From assembly GCA_037176885.1 (NCBI GenBank), contig JAWWNJ010000010.1:434001-498000 (forward strand): 64,000 nucleotides of DNA, read 5' to 3'. Positions 23,251 to 34,697 of this stretch are shown here, piece by piece (within the stretch, counting starts at the first letter, position 1; each line of letters starts with the position of its first letter). The stretch comes from Favolaschia claudopus (taxonomy: Eukaryota; Basidiomycota; Agaricomycetes; Agaricales; Mycenaceae). The translations under genes were made by a program, and so were the position numbers. A model generated the notes under the pieces. The model did not search any database. It was not told where the DNA came from and saw nothing but the letters and a program-made list of their open reading frames with translations.

Positions 23251-25016
23251 TTACTCAATCAAGCCACCGACGGTCATTCCAAGTTCAGCTGTGAAGCACA
23301 CATTGAGTTTTGGATCCGCTGACAACAATACTCGTCGAATTACCTCGCTTCCTTTCGACTTTACGGTCGAAGTATCCATAGATTGAGAAATATTGACTTC
23401 TTGATCCACGCGAACGCCGTCCCTGGTCGCAGCACGGAACTTGGAGAGCTGCAAAAATGTCCCTCCTCTGCTGTCTGACCCCCCGCTGCGAGTTGTTGTC
23501 GATTCGTTCGAGATATATTTTCGATTATTCAGCATTAGTAGCAGACTGTTTGAATAGCTGCAAAGCAATTAGGCGAAATCCATGGGCAAATCATGCAAAG
23601 CTTACATTTTTCCGAGCATGATCGAACTGCAGCGCCGGTGAGTGAGAGGGCACAAAGTGCAGAAGAATCACTCACGGAGCGGTGAAGTAATTAGTGCCCT
23701 GGATCCATGAAAATGATACGATGGTCAATTTCGGAGAAATTACCCAGACGAGGGACGTACAGGTACGCCTACGAGAAGGATAACGGTAAGGACAGCGAGG
23801 GTACCTATTTTGCGCTCAGTACAAGGCAACCTCGATGCTCGCAAAAGTCTCACTGGAAAGTAAGTTGGTTTCCACAGTTAGATTTATGATTTTCTTGACA
23901 ATGAATTTGGTATGGGCGTGAGCGTGTATATTTGACCGCGATCTCATCAACTACGGAAATTGAATGAATAAGACCAGACATGTTGAATTCTTCTTACAAT
24001 TATTGTCATCGTGATTGCGATCAAAACATCCACTGCGGCAGCTCCAATAAGTATTCACCACCTGAGATGGAACGGTGATTAATAGAGAATTCGTACTGGA
24101 ACAATATGCAACGTACATAGGCAGCATTGAGGACCCTCGGACCCGCAGCAGCAAAGGTCACGGCCCTGTGTGCCTTATTCAACACACTCAGTGTTGTACA
24201 AAGGTAGCGACGAAGTCGAACACGCACAAGGACGGCGCCATAAATTCCCGCAATGACTTGCGCTAAAGCACCCTGTATATATCGGCTGAGAACAAGAATC
24301 AGGTGGAAGGAGTGGATCACATACTCCGACCACAATGATAACGACCGGCAGTGTGTATTTATTGATTGTCCAGAGCCTATAGGCGTAGAAACATTGCACT
24401 ATTGCTGCGAGCCACGCTCCGAGCATTGGAGTGTCGAAGCCAGACAGCCATATGTCGTTGAGGGCGAGGAGATTTCCGTACCCAGAAGCAAACCAATGGT
24501 ATGCGTCCGCGAAACACATCACGGTAGCGGCGAGGTCTATGGTGAATACCGAATAGACTACAAGATTTGAGTTCGAGCCATTGTAGCTCATACTCCGGCA
24601 ATGGAATCACATACCGAGAAACTTGATGTACGGCGTATCTCTCAGAAAATTCAGGTGGTAGAGGTCTTTTCAAAGCGTCAGCGACCTCGAAGAACCGAAA
24701 GAAAAAGCGTACATAGTTGGACCGTCAATATACCAAATAGATATGTGCCCAACAGCTCCCCAATTACCTAGCATCAATGAGTCTCTGCGCCAATTCTAGG
24801 AGAAGATTCGAAGCTTACGAGAGGTGCGGTTCTGTGAGAGATGCATGAGATTGAATAACACTATCCCGAAGTCTGAATGCATACTCACAACTTCTCGATG
24901 TGTGGTGGAAGGGGCGGGAGTGGCGAAGGGCTCGACATCGTTCTTGACTGCTGTGGGGAGCCGGAGGACAAGCGTTCTCGCGGCATTGACGGACTATAAG
25001 CTTTGGAAGTATCCAT
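23251..25016 (-). CDS. DUF6534-type multi-pass membrane protein
   Basis: Minus-strand, many-exon gene. Clear exons include 25016-24889, 24831-24819, 24767-24713, 24665-24615, 24557-24325 and the last, 23557-23251; several more lie between. After a Ser/Pro-rich N-terminus (about 40 aa) comes VIGELLGTYLFGILTVQLY, then a second helix with FADAYHWFASGYGN and a third with LAAIVQCFYAYRLWTIN. Further on are GAAAVDVLIAITMTII and LGKIYSNSLLLMLNNRKYI. This order of helices and the YSNSLL-LNNR end are typical of the DUF6534 seven-helix proteins that are expanded in mushroom genomes. Their function is unknown and any receptor role is speculative. The cytosolic tail is Ser/Thr/Arg-rich. The middle exons (about 24290-23640) are less certain, but I saw no definite break. 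Confidence 0.75.
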
Positions 25017-27258
25017 GGCGCTCTCTCAACGGATCAGCCACACTCATCCGAGTTTCACTAGAATCAGGTGTCAGGAACAGTGCACACTGTGGGGAGGGAA
25101 TCTACTCAGGCCGAGTAGGTGCAACACGGAACATAAAGCGATGAATTGTGGGTTGATGTAACGAAAAGATCCGTCGAAAGACGACAACGACAAGCGCATA
25201 GGGCCTATGGTAAGACCCAGCGCGCTTTGCAGCCGACTCCGGATGAGATGGGAGGTAGGTATGGGAGAGGAAGGGGGAAAATGGGGGTAACAAAACAAAA
25301 CGACAGAGAATGAGAAGCTGCGACTCACCTGGTGTTCCTAGCAGATCTCGACCCATATAGACTCCTTCCACAACTACCACAATACACGAAGAAGCGAGGT
25401 TGAAGGGTCAAAGACCGTGGGATTGAGAGCTTAAAAGGTGGAGGGCAGAAGGCGAAGTGGTTGCGTGAGCCCGCGTGACAAGGGAAGAAGCGGAGCTTCG
25501 CGCACATTCGTCACCATCTCAGACTGAGCTCGTCGCCGGCGCATCGGGGAATGGTGGTGAGCAGGCGAGGAGGTGGGAGGTGTGCTGGCAGACTTGACAG
25601 ACGTGTTGTCGGCGCTGAGCCGTATGGTGGGCCGCTGGAGCTGAAGGGAGGTCGGTGAGACCAATGAGATGTAGAGAATGAAGAAACACACAGCTTAGAT
25701 CGGTATGTAAGGTTGCTGGAGGCGTTGAGGAGAACACCATCAATGTTCTTCGTGCAAAGATCCGGGGAACAGCTCACGGTCATAACACGTCCCTCGCGCG
25801 AGTCGAAGAGAGGCGCGAGGGGTTCGATAGCAAGCTTGAAGGGGCTAAAAAGGTTTCATAGTCGTCAGAGCAGTCTCAGAAGACAATGGAACGCGTACAA
25901 CGCGTGCAATGCGGCGATGTTGGTGGGGGACGTAATCAGCCTCAGACGCCGATATCTGGGCGTTATTGGGGCATTTCAGCGGCGCAGGACGTGTCAAAGG
26001 CCTTTACAGGGTGTTCTATATCGTCTTCGGGCGCGTAGAGGCACGGGACGGCACGGGACCAGCCAGGAGATGAAGGAAGAGGGAAAGGAGCGATGTGTTA
26101 CATGTCACGCAGTAACGCATCACATGACTGACGCGTCGCGTTTCGAACGACTCGGCCGAAAATTCTCAAAAATTCGGATAAATTCCAAAATTATTTGTCC
26201 GCTAGGCTGATGGGTCAATCACGTCTGCTACGATACATTGTCTCATAACTCGGTATTGAGTCGGACGGTCAAATCTCAAGAACTAAAAATTAAAACGGTG
26301 CCCGAAGCAAAGCAAGTGGCAAACCAGTACATCACACTGTGAGCTAGGCCTTGTACGATCATTCACTGAGTCATTTTTTGGAAGGAACTGTCGTGCATGA
26401 GCAGGCCGCTCAATCCTACGGGAAGCCTCAACGTTGAACTTTGCTCGAGACGGCGCAGCATCGCCGCATCACATATGATCGCCTGGGATGTGCCGAAGAG
26501 GCGGGCATCAGCTCGGAGGCCGTGCCGGTCGATTTTCGGAAACGCACTCATGATGAGTGGATTTGAGCCGAGTGGGTTCGGCATACTCGGATTGAGTAGG
26601 TCAAAACCTACTCAGAGCGGGACCCACTCGCGCCGAGTAGGGAAATCTCGGACTGAGTAGGTCCCTACTCATACCAAGTGGGTTTTCTCCCCACAGTGAG
26701 TGGAGGTCATCTCAAGTGGACAAGATCGGCACGTCTTCGACCGTTAACCCGAAGCATAGCATCCCTGTCCTCACGAGGGCCATCTATCATGCCTATTGGT
26801 GTTAGACTCGCCATCTTTCCAGAGTCATGCGAAAAACAGGGAAGGAAAAGGACATATGGCTGGACATACCCGGTAAAGCCGGCTGGAGAGATTTTTTGCA
26901 TTGGAAAATAAAATTGATATCCGAGCTCAATTCGGCGTTTGAATGAAGGAAACGGACTTTTGAGTAGACCGGAGTACACCGAGTAGATGAACCGTCTGTT
27001 TCAACGGTAAACGGGAGCCTGCACTCATACGCAACGTCCTCTCCAAGCCATGAAAGACTCTGAGAAATTCGGACATTGAGCGAAGGACGAATTCGCAACA
27101 AAACCCGCACTGTAAACTCACATTGAATTGCAGCCTAATTTTACCACTTATGTCCTTGTAGTGGCGTTTCGAAATCCTGCAACAGGAATTTGAAATTCCA
27201 CGGCCGGCTGGTACGTATCAGAGCGAAAAGCGGGTTCTGGCCAATGGAATAAATCTAT
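25017..27258. other. Intergenic, no gene supported
   Basis: Short frames on both strands without family features. Near 26,570-26,700 the words GAGTAGG and CCTACTC alternate, forming small hairpins such as GAGTAGGTCAAAACCTACTC. These may be the remnant of a small inverted-repeat element; no ends could be fixed. Confidence 0.4.
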
Positions 27259-27323
27259 ACTAAGTTTGATTAAACAATGGCCGTCTCATCGTTAATCGGC
27301 GATTAAGCAATGCTTTCATTAAT
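27259..27323 (+). repeat. Left terminal inverted repeat of the 16-kb element
   Basis: It starts ACTAAGTTTGATTAAAC and ends AATGCTTTCATTAAT. It is followed by subterminal GTTTAAAC palindromes near 27,362 and 27,410. Confidence 0.85.
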
Positions 27324-27966
27324 TTCGCTCTGCGATGCACAGAACGACGCGAGCCGGCCGGGGTTTAAACAGAGAAGAAGAATGAAACACTGATTAAACG
27401 TAAACATGGTTTAAACGAGGAGAAGGTTTGATTTGGGGGTAATACTGTTGCATAATTATGGTCAATTTCAATCGAAATATACGCACCTTGTCTCAAAAAA
27501 ACACACCCCCAAACAACAAAAAGACACACCTCTCTACTGTGCCCCAAAACTTCACGGCTACTAAACTACAGCATTTAAACTGCTGCCCGCAGATTTTGAC
27601 CCTCTCACACACGCATCAAGGAAAAAACACACACGTTGAATTTTTGTCCCAAGTGCTCAGCCTCAAACTTCACGTTTAACGCCTCGGCAGAAAAAAGCCC
27701 CCACCCTCCAGACCGAAAAAGAAAAAACACACACCCTATCAACAGGGCAAAAAAAACGCGCAGCAATTTCAGCTTGAAACAAAAATACACAGCTTGTAGC
27801 AGCGGAGAAAAAAGGACACCTCCCACATTAATTGTAGGTCCCACAGCCAAGCACGAGTAGGTAAGTCGGTTCACTGTTCCGGACCGATCCGATTTTAATC
27901 TGATCATCATCAATCTTGATCTCAATCCAATCGTCTTCATATCTATTCTGCCTCTACTCTCCCACT

Positions 27967-29632
27967 ATGACCAACGACGCGGTCCATACATTCCTCCTGG
28001 AAGCTCATAACATCTGTGTGCAAGCACAGTTCATCATTGACTCTCTTCCCAACGCTGAACTTCCCGCCGTCGAACGCAGCGCGCATCAGCTTGGAGCCGT
28101 GCGCCAAATCGTCGTCGTACTCGAAGACTTCTCCGTCACAGAAGAGATTCGTGAGACCCTCCTGGCCGATGTCGACAAACTGCTGGCTCCTCTCGAGGAT
28201 TTCATCACCAACCCACCTCCTCCAGCCAACACCACTCATGCTAGACTTCGGACCGGGCGCCCTGGACGCCCCAGCTATGTACTTGACCTGCCCCGCGCTC
28301 GCCTCCTCCATGACCTAGGAAATACATATGAAGAAATCGCTGCTGCTCTTGGTGTCAATCGGACGACAATTTGGCGCCAATTCGAAAGGGCTGGCATCCC
28401 CACCGCTCGGCGGGCCTTCACAGAAATCACTGACGACGCACTCGACGAGATCGTCGCCGAAATCTCGTTGGCGCATCCGTTTGTTGGCTCTGTGATAGTT
28501 TCCGGTCATCTGGAGGCTCGGGGAATCCACCTTCCTCGCCTTCGTGTTCAAGATAGTTTGAGGAGAGTTGACGAGATCGGCGTCCTTGTTAGGTACGTTT
28601 CGATGTTTCTATTTTACTTTCTTTCCTTCTTTTCCAATCTAACAAATCAAAATGCTCATCTAATTACAGGTGGGCCGGTATAATCAAGCGTCGTGTCTAC
28701 AAAGTGCGCGGCTCCAATGCACTGTGGCACCAGGACGGCAATGAAAAACTGCGTCCTTGGGGATTCTATGTACACGGCTGCGTCGATGGCCATTCGCGGC
28801 TTATCATCTATCTGGCTTGTTGCTCCAACAAGAGAATGGCAACAGTAGCGGAGCTTTTCCGAGCTGCAGTTGCTGTTTTTGGATGGCCTAGCCGGATGCG
28901 GGGAGACTTTGGCACTGAGAACAACGAAGTTGAGCGCCTCATGATCTTGTACTGGGGGATCCTCCACCGCGCATATCTCAGAGGACGGTGAGCCATTCCA
29001 ATATCTGTGTATCAATATAACAACTTAATAACAACTTAATCCCCTCCAGCTCCCGCCACAATGTACGCATTGAGCGTCTCTGGCGTGATATTCGCAAGGA
29101 CGCGCTAGAGACATTCCGTCAAATCTTCGATTATCTCGAAAAGAACGACCTGTTGGACATGGAAAATCCTGTTCACAGTGCGTGTTTATTTCTGGTCTTT
29201 CAGCCTCGAATTCAGGCAGCGCTCGACCGCGCGCGCGATGCGTGGAACCATCACCGTCTCCGCACCCAGCACGACAAGACTCCAATCGCTATCTACGAGC
29301 TCAGCCGGACCGCTGCTATCACACGTGGGTACTGGACTGGGGATCCCGGGGATGATTTGAATGCTGCTTCCGATCCACTGTATGGGTTTGACGGAGATGC
29401 TCCACTCCCTCCTTCTGGGCTTGATGAGCCGCTCGAACGCGCGGAACAACCCACAGGAACGGCAGAAGAGCGGGCAGGGGGGATCCTTGTAAATGGGGAT
29501 GAAGACCTTGCTGCTGCTGCAGAGCTGCTTGGGGATTTTGATTGCGGCCGAGACGATGGAAATTGGGGGATTGAGGTTTATTGTGAGGCTGTTGTTCGTA
29601 TGATCTCTGTACTTGGTGGCGAGGCACCTTGA
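27967..29632 (+). CDS. DDE integrase/transposase-like protein with HTH
   Basis: Three exons (27967-28592, 28670-28987, 29050-29632) give 508 aa. The N-terminal 90 residues are helical. A GRPGRP hook (residues about 97-102) precedes a helix-turn-helix around residues 110-140, containing TYEEIAAALGVNRTTIWRQF. An integrase-core (RNase H-like) domain follows, with Asp231 in WHQDGN, the CVDGHSR strand at 246-252, Asp288 in RGDFGTEN and Glu323 in RHNVRIERLW. These form a full D-D-E set. The tail is acidic. This resembles the integrase-core proteins found in many eukaryotic genomes, including fish and fungi, that are related to IS3-like or retroviral integrases. It would cut and join DNA ends. Lying 640 bases inside the left terminal repeat, it is a good candidate for the enzyme acting on the element. 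No defect is seen. Confidence 0.8.
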
Positions 29633-30834
29633 TTACCTTGATGGCTGAAAAGATGTAACTGCTCAAAACGAATGTGCCGATGATTTGCGCAGATCGCGCA
29701 GATCGTGCGGGCATTTTTCGCCGCCTTACTCAGACCACCTCCTGGATTACTGTAAGAAATTCACGTTATTCCGTGAAGAAGCGGAAGATACAGGGATCTA
29801 CGGCGCCCTACAAAGCCAGATCTGCGGAAACTTCTCCGTTGCTCCCACAGCGCACATGTTAAAATGACTGTCCTGTATTACAATGTTGCGGAGACTCAGC
29901 CGGCGCTGATCCTATACGGTGAAGAGGCTGTAGCCACCCAAGGTTGCTGGGCTAACGGATATGGTGCACATAGACGAGATCCTTGGTATAGTAAAAGGCC
30001 TTCAACAGCATTTCAGCTATCCACAAGTCACATTCCTTGATAAATCTCGCAGCCAAAGGAAAAAGTGTGACATGAATGTCACATCAGTCACTCTGCCACG
30101 TCCCACGATCTATCACTATCGCAGCTTGCTCTTGAATTCATTAGCCTCTGCTCGAAATCTGGGTCGGGACTGGGTAACACGGAATCTTGGCGCCACACTT
30201 TAGGCTACTACACTGATCGCAACTGCTTGCCCTTGTATAGAATCCATGCCATCAGGATTGATCTCGCCTACTTGAAGGCTGCTACCCAGACACTCTTGTT
30301 TTATCTGTGCTGGCTTCTCTGCCGACTCAGTACTCTGTCTGACGCTATTCTGGCTATTCTGTTCTCCTTCTGTGTTTCAGAGCTCATAGTTCTTGTACTA
30401 ATGCATTGATTACAACTTGGAAAATTCAAAGAAAGAGAATCCGCACATTGAGGTGAACTGCATTCAAACAACAGCTAATAATCGGAGTTTTAAATCATCA
30501 GGTTTCAAAGCTTCGAAAGCGTATGAACCGAGGCTACGCAGATCTATCCAAATATTCTGTCGCCTAATGCAAGACTCCACTGGAATCCCAATTTTGCGGC
30601 GATCCGGCGTAACCATCCATGCCTGGCGATAAGAGATGCATGTGGAGATTTTCTCCTTGGCAAAAAAAAGGTGATCATTCTTCCGTCTTCTCGTGCGTTC
30701 GGTTTCGTTCTATTCTATAAGTCGATCAATCACTTTTTTTCTTGTCTCCCTCTCTCCTTTCCCCTCAATTCTCTTCTCATTTGTTCTTTCTCTCGCTCTT
30801 TTTTCTCGTTTTTTTCCCTTCTCTCTCATCCGCG
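29633..30834. other. Spacer inside the 16-kb element
   Basis: No supportable gene. A pyrimidine-rich stretch at about 30,730-30,830 (CTCTCTCC, TTTCTC runs) just upstream of the next start codon looks like a promoter/initiator tract of a fungal gene. Confidence 0.45.
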
Positions 30835-31679
30835 ATGAGAGATCTTTCCCTAGACGACCTTGCTGAGTGCAACAATCGCGGGTGCGAGTTCGGGTGTGGC
30901 CTTTTCGAACTCCCCGACGACTTCCAGCCGGGTATGTCCATTGCCCGAACCCGCTGCGGACTTTGTAGTTGCAAGGGCTCCCAGCACTACCGGCGTTCGA
31001 ATGTTCCGACCCAGGTAAGAAGGCATATTCATTCGCAGAATCATTTATCTGACCATGCTCACCCAGGGTTCAAACCATGGACCCACAAGTTCGTCTACTA
31101 CTACGGCGCCTGCGGTATGTGTGCCGACTGTATATCCTGTATATCATTTTATTGACCCGTTATTGAGGCGCCCAATCCTGTCCCTACTCCGAATCCCATC
31201 CCCTCTCAAGCTCAACCGCCACAGGCTGGTGTGTTTTCTAGTGCATCTAATCCAATACCGCAGGTTCGTTCACTTGCCTTCCTCTTTGGTTTTCGAATTT
31301 CTCATTTCATCGCAGAGCACTTTTACTTCTATCCCTCACACAACACAGTCTACATTCGGCTCCGGATATTCAGTACGTCCTGGTTCCGCTCAATTTCAAC
31401 TTGATCTGTACTCACTTTTGGCGCACTTCGAAGGCTGGGTCTGCGACCGCCAACACCATGTTTAATTCGCGCCCAGAGGCATCTACCCGTTCAAGCCATG
31501 CCGGCCTTCAAGGATCGACGGCCGCACCATCTGCCTTCAGAAACCTCGCAGGCAGTCGCACTCGGGACATCTCGGCTGCCATGGGCGGTATTGCGTCCGG
31601 ATCGGGACTAAGTCAGGCGGCGAATAGACCAAGTGACGGGGCGAAGAAGATGTTTCATCCTGCGCTAAAGGTGTGTTGA
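30835..31679 (+). CDS. Cys-rich, Ser/Thr/Pro-rich protein of unknown function
   Basis: The first exon, 30835-31014, encodes 60 aa. It has a compact cysteine set: C-x4-C-x3-C, then about 20 residues, then C-x2-C-x-C-x4-H, which may bind zinc. Likely later exons start near 31068 (GSNHGPTSSSTTT), 31169 and 31317. They encode Pro/Gln/Ser/Thr-rich low-complexity sequence, and a last Ala/Ser/Gly-rich part ends at a stop at 31677-31679. The exon chain beyond the first is uncertain. The 3' end overlaps that of the convergent minus-strand gene by about 15 bases. I do not recognise the family. A Cys-cluster head with a disordered tail suggests a DNA-, RNA- or protein-binding accessory factor of the element. 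Confidence 0.45.
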
Positions 31680-33965
31680 GTTCTGTGAAGTCAGATTCAG
31701 TCGTCTTGAGCGTGTTTTTAGGCCCAGCTTGAAGCAGACCTCACTCGAGACAAAAATCGGAAGCGCAAACGGCGTGCATCCCCTTCCCCTGCTCGCCAAT
31801 TTTGCCGAAATGCGGTCCAGTCCTCTGAGAACACGTTCTTCGAGATGCTGAGGAACCCAAGGATCCCCTTTGCAAACGGCCATACTAGACAAAATAAAAG
31901 TGAGCATATTGGACATCAAGAATATTAACAGAAAACTTACAACGAAGACGTTCCAATGGTGACAATGTGCCCATTACCGCAATATTCTAATGGGCCAATC
32001 GAAACCCCTTGACTATTCAGTACTTTGGACTTAAAGAGCATCGATTGGCGAGCTGAACCGGATATTTCGTCGATGCGAGGAATTTGTGAGTGGTGGCTGT
32101 ATGTGAAATTTGACGTCAGGGAATGAAAAAGACGAATCGAAAGAGGCGACAACGAGTACAGACTTTGGATTACTGCTCCAATGCAGTGTTGCGGGAAACT
32201 TGCGGAAGACCGACCACATTTCCTTCTTTCCGTGATATGTGAAAGTGTCGCGGCGAGCGCGTTTGAGGTCCGAAGATTCAAGGAATAGAGGTGAGTAGAA
32301 TTCGGCGCTGCGTAGATGCGTCGGTTCAGAAAGCAACCCTGCTCACATGTAAAGACTTGCAAAAAGGATAAACGGTAAGAGTTGCGTTACGTACCGTGTT
32401 GACGATAAAACTCGGTGAGAGGATCTGTGGACATCGGGTCATCCCCAGAAAGAGATCTCCAACCGCCCTCCCCGAAGATCAGGCTGCCCCAGGTCGGGTG
32501 CGCTTCGAGCGCGGGCGCAACCAACGTTGGTTCGAAAACATCGAAAAGATCGGCAACGTCATCGCGACGGGTTACGTCGGAGGCGGTACTGAACTTCTCC
32601 AATATGCTCTGGGATGCGGTTGCGTTGATAAGGCGGAGTACTCTGCAACCTATCATAAAGAAAACTCACATGATATGAATCCAATAGTTGACCCATCCGA
32701 GTGGACATGTAAACTCTCTCCTTACCCCATAGGTACAGCCAGTCCGTGTAGCGCAGGCGTTGCTCAGTCGTGGGGGCCAAGACGCCCTCATGAATACAAG
32801 GATTAATCAATCGCCTAGAAACGATGTATGAGAATGAATATTTGGAAAAAAAGCCATCGAAGTAGACGCACGCGAGACCGGTCTCCCCAACGTGTATATA
32901 ACTGTAATACGCAGCTAGGAAACGGGCAGTACGAGAGGGGCTGCCGAAAAGCTCGCACGCCGTGATGAAAGGGGACAGACCTAACGCAAATGATGAGCCA
33001 TCACGTTCGAGTCGATGAGAACGAACGTACCGGCGAGGAAAAACAGCTCCATGACCGTATAGACTCCAATGCCATAGAACATCTTGTTGGCGCCGCGAAT
33101 CGCATCGCAGGCGAGAACATAACGTTTACCATCCAACCAGTTTTCATCCGTGATCCAGTTTGAAAGGAGGACCAAAAAGTTCACCGTGTCGGTGTATATA
33201 TCAGGCGGGATGTTGAAGTCCCTAGCAAACTGTTTCCAGATGGGCTAAGAAGTATGCCGACTCAGACTCAGGGAGTATCAAGCCATAAACATATACACTT
33301 ACTTGAAATAGGAGATCAATGGTCACGAACGCCAGAACATACTCCTTGAATACCAGGGCCATGCCGACATGGAATTTACGAACCTAGCAGATAGATAAGC
33401 CAGCGAACCGAAAGAGTCAAACAAACGGATATGACGTACACCATGGGTAACGCACATAATACCGTTGTCCCAACGAAGACGCGTGTACCACTGAACGGAG
33501 GTGTGCGTCAGGTAGGAAACCTAGCAAGTACGGTACGGTACGGTGGGTTAGCTTGATTTGCTGCACATGGAGTAGACTCACCATCAAGTGGAGCATTCCG
33601 AAGTTCAAAATCAAAGCGCGATGGGTTGCCTGTACACCAGTCAAGACGAGAGATCGCAATGTCGGCGGGTACGGGAGCGGGGGGTAGTTAACGTCAACGG
33701 GAACTTTCTCCATAGCCTCTTTCATAACCTCGGGGTAGATGGGAGTCTGATGGCTCTTGCTGCCACGCACCACTGGGGACGAAAAATGGAGCTCGTATAC
33801 AAGTCCCGATTGAGCGCGCTCCGGCGCGTCGTCGCGCTTGGCTTCGGCAGCTGATGCGTCGGCGTAGATGCCTTCAAGAGCCAGATCGGCTTCGGCGTCG
33901 AGTGCTTTCTTGATGCCCTGCTCAGCTACTTTGCCAGAGGATGCGGTCTCGCGCTGCTCCGGCAT
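31665..33965 (-). CDS. Unrecognised large protein, paralogue A of a divergent pair
   Basis: Minus-strand gene with about ten exons. It starts with MPEQRETASSGK at 33965 and runs in parallel with the plus-strand gene at 34698. Shared landmarks in order: DAPERA near residue 50, THRALIL-FG, YLTHTSVQ, a VRKF-GMA segment, FYGIGVYTVMELFF-AG, LSPF, GVLAPT-EQRLRY-DWL, DLFDVFEPT, a DP-T-YR-HG region, KEMWSV and CKGDP-P. Overall similarity is moderate, yet exon borders match, so the pair arose by an old duplication. One hydrophobic stretch lies around FYGIGVYTVMELFFLAG, but a membrane protein is not certain. The C-terminus differs: it lacks the basic, NLS-like tail of its partner and runs into the 3' end of the neighbouring gene. 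I do not recognise a domain. Confidence 0.6.
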
Positions 33966-34697
33966 GGTGGAAGAGGGAAAGAGGCGGAGATTGGTATCAA
34001 ACTATCAACATCCCAGGATCATGTGGGCGTGGTGCACCCGCGGACTTTGATGGGGTGTGTAAATTAGACACCGGTGACATTTGTTGGGGCAGTTTTTCAC
34101 CGGAGTAATTCTGTGCGCTTTAAATCAGGTGTGTGTGTTTGTGCTTGCGCTGATGGGAGCCGTGACTTTCTTTGCGCTTGAGATCAGACCTGTGTCCAAG
34201 TCCAAGACCAGCGCAAATTTGGATTTTCGAAGGGCTGCATTTTTTTTCCCTGTACCGGTTGACCGGTGCTTAATTTGGGATCACTCTTTTCCCATTTGCT
34301 GGGTCTTTTTTGAGTGACAGAGGGCGGTGATATCTGGTAAACTAAGGTAGTGCTTTGTTTCTCTCATAACTAATGAACCAGCGACAATTTAGGTAACAAT
34401 AACCCGGGTGGTGCGAAAAAGTGGAGAACTTGGGTCAAGATATTTATGCAACAGTATTACAGCCATAGTTTGAACAACCGCTGCGCAAAAGAGACAGCAC
34501 TAGGAAGAATCGAACCCCCAACAACTCGGTGATGGTATTATATTCAGGAAACATGCATTCCAAGTAGAACACACAAGACTTACAGAGTGTCGTATTCAAA
34601 GAGCTATAATATGGCTGCATTGAGCCCAATCAATCACGAGAGTGGCACGCGACAGTTTGTTGATTGATTGATTAAACACCTTTCTTCCGCATCCACC

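Noticed and set aside
31725..31927. Extra 3' exon for the Cys-rich gene (basic KRKRRASPSP segment)
   Set aside because: It lies antisense to the C-terminal coding region of the convergent paralogue, which is supported by similarity to its partner gene.
34440..34520. tRNA-like T-arm (reverse strand GGTTCGATTC)
   Set aside because: No matching A box, acceptor stem or anticodon stem could be folded at the right distance.
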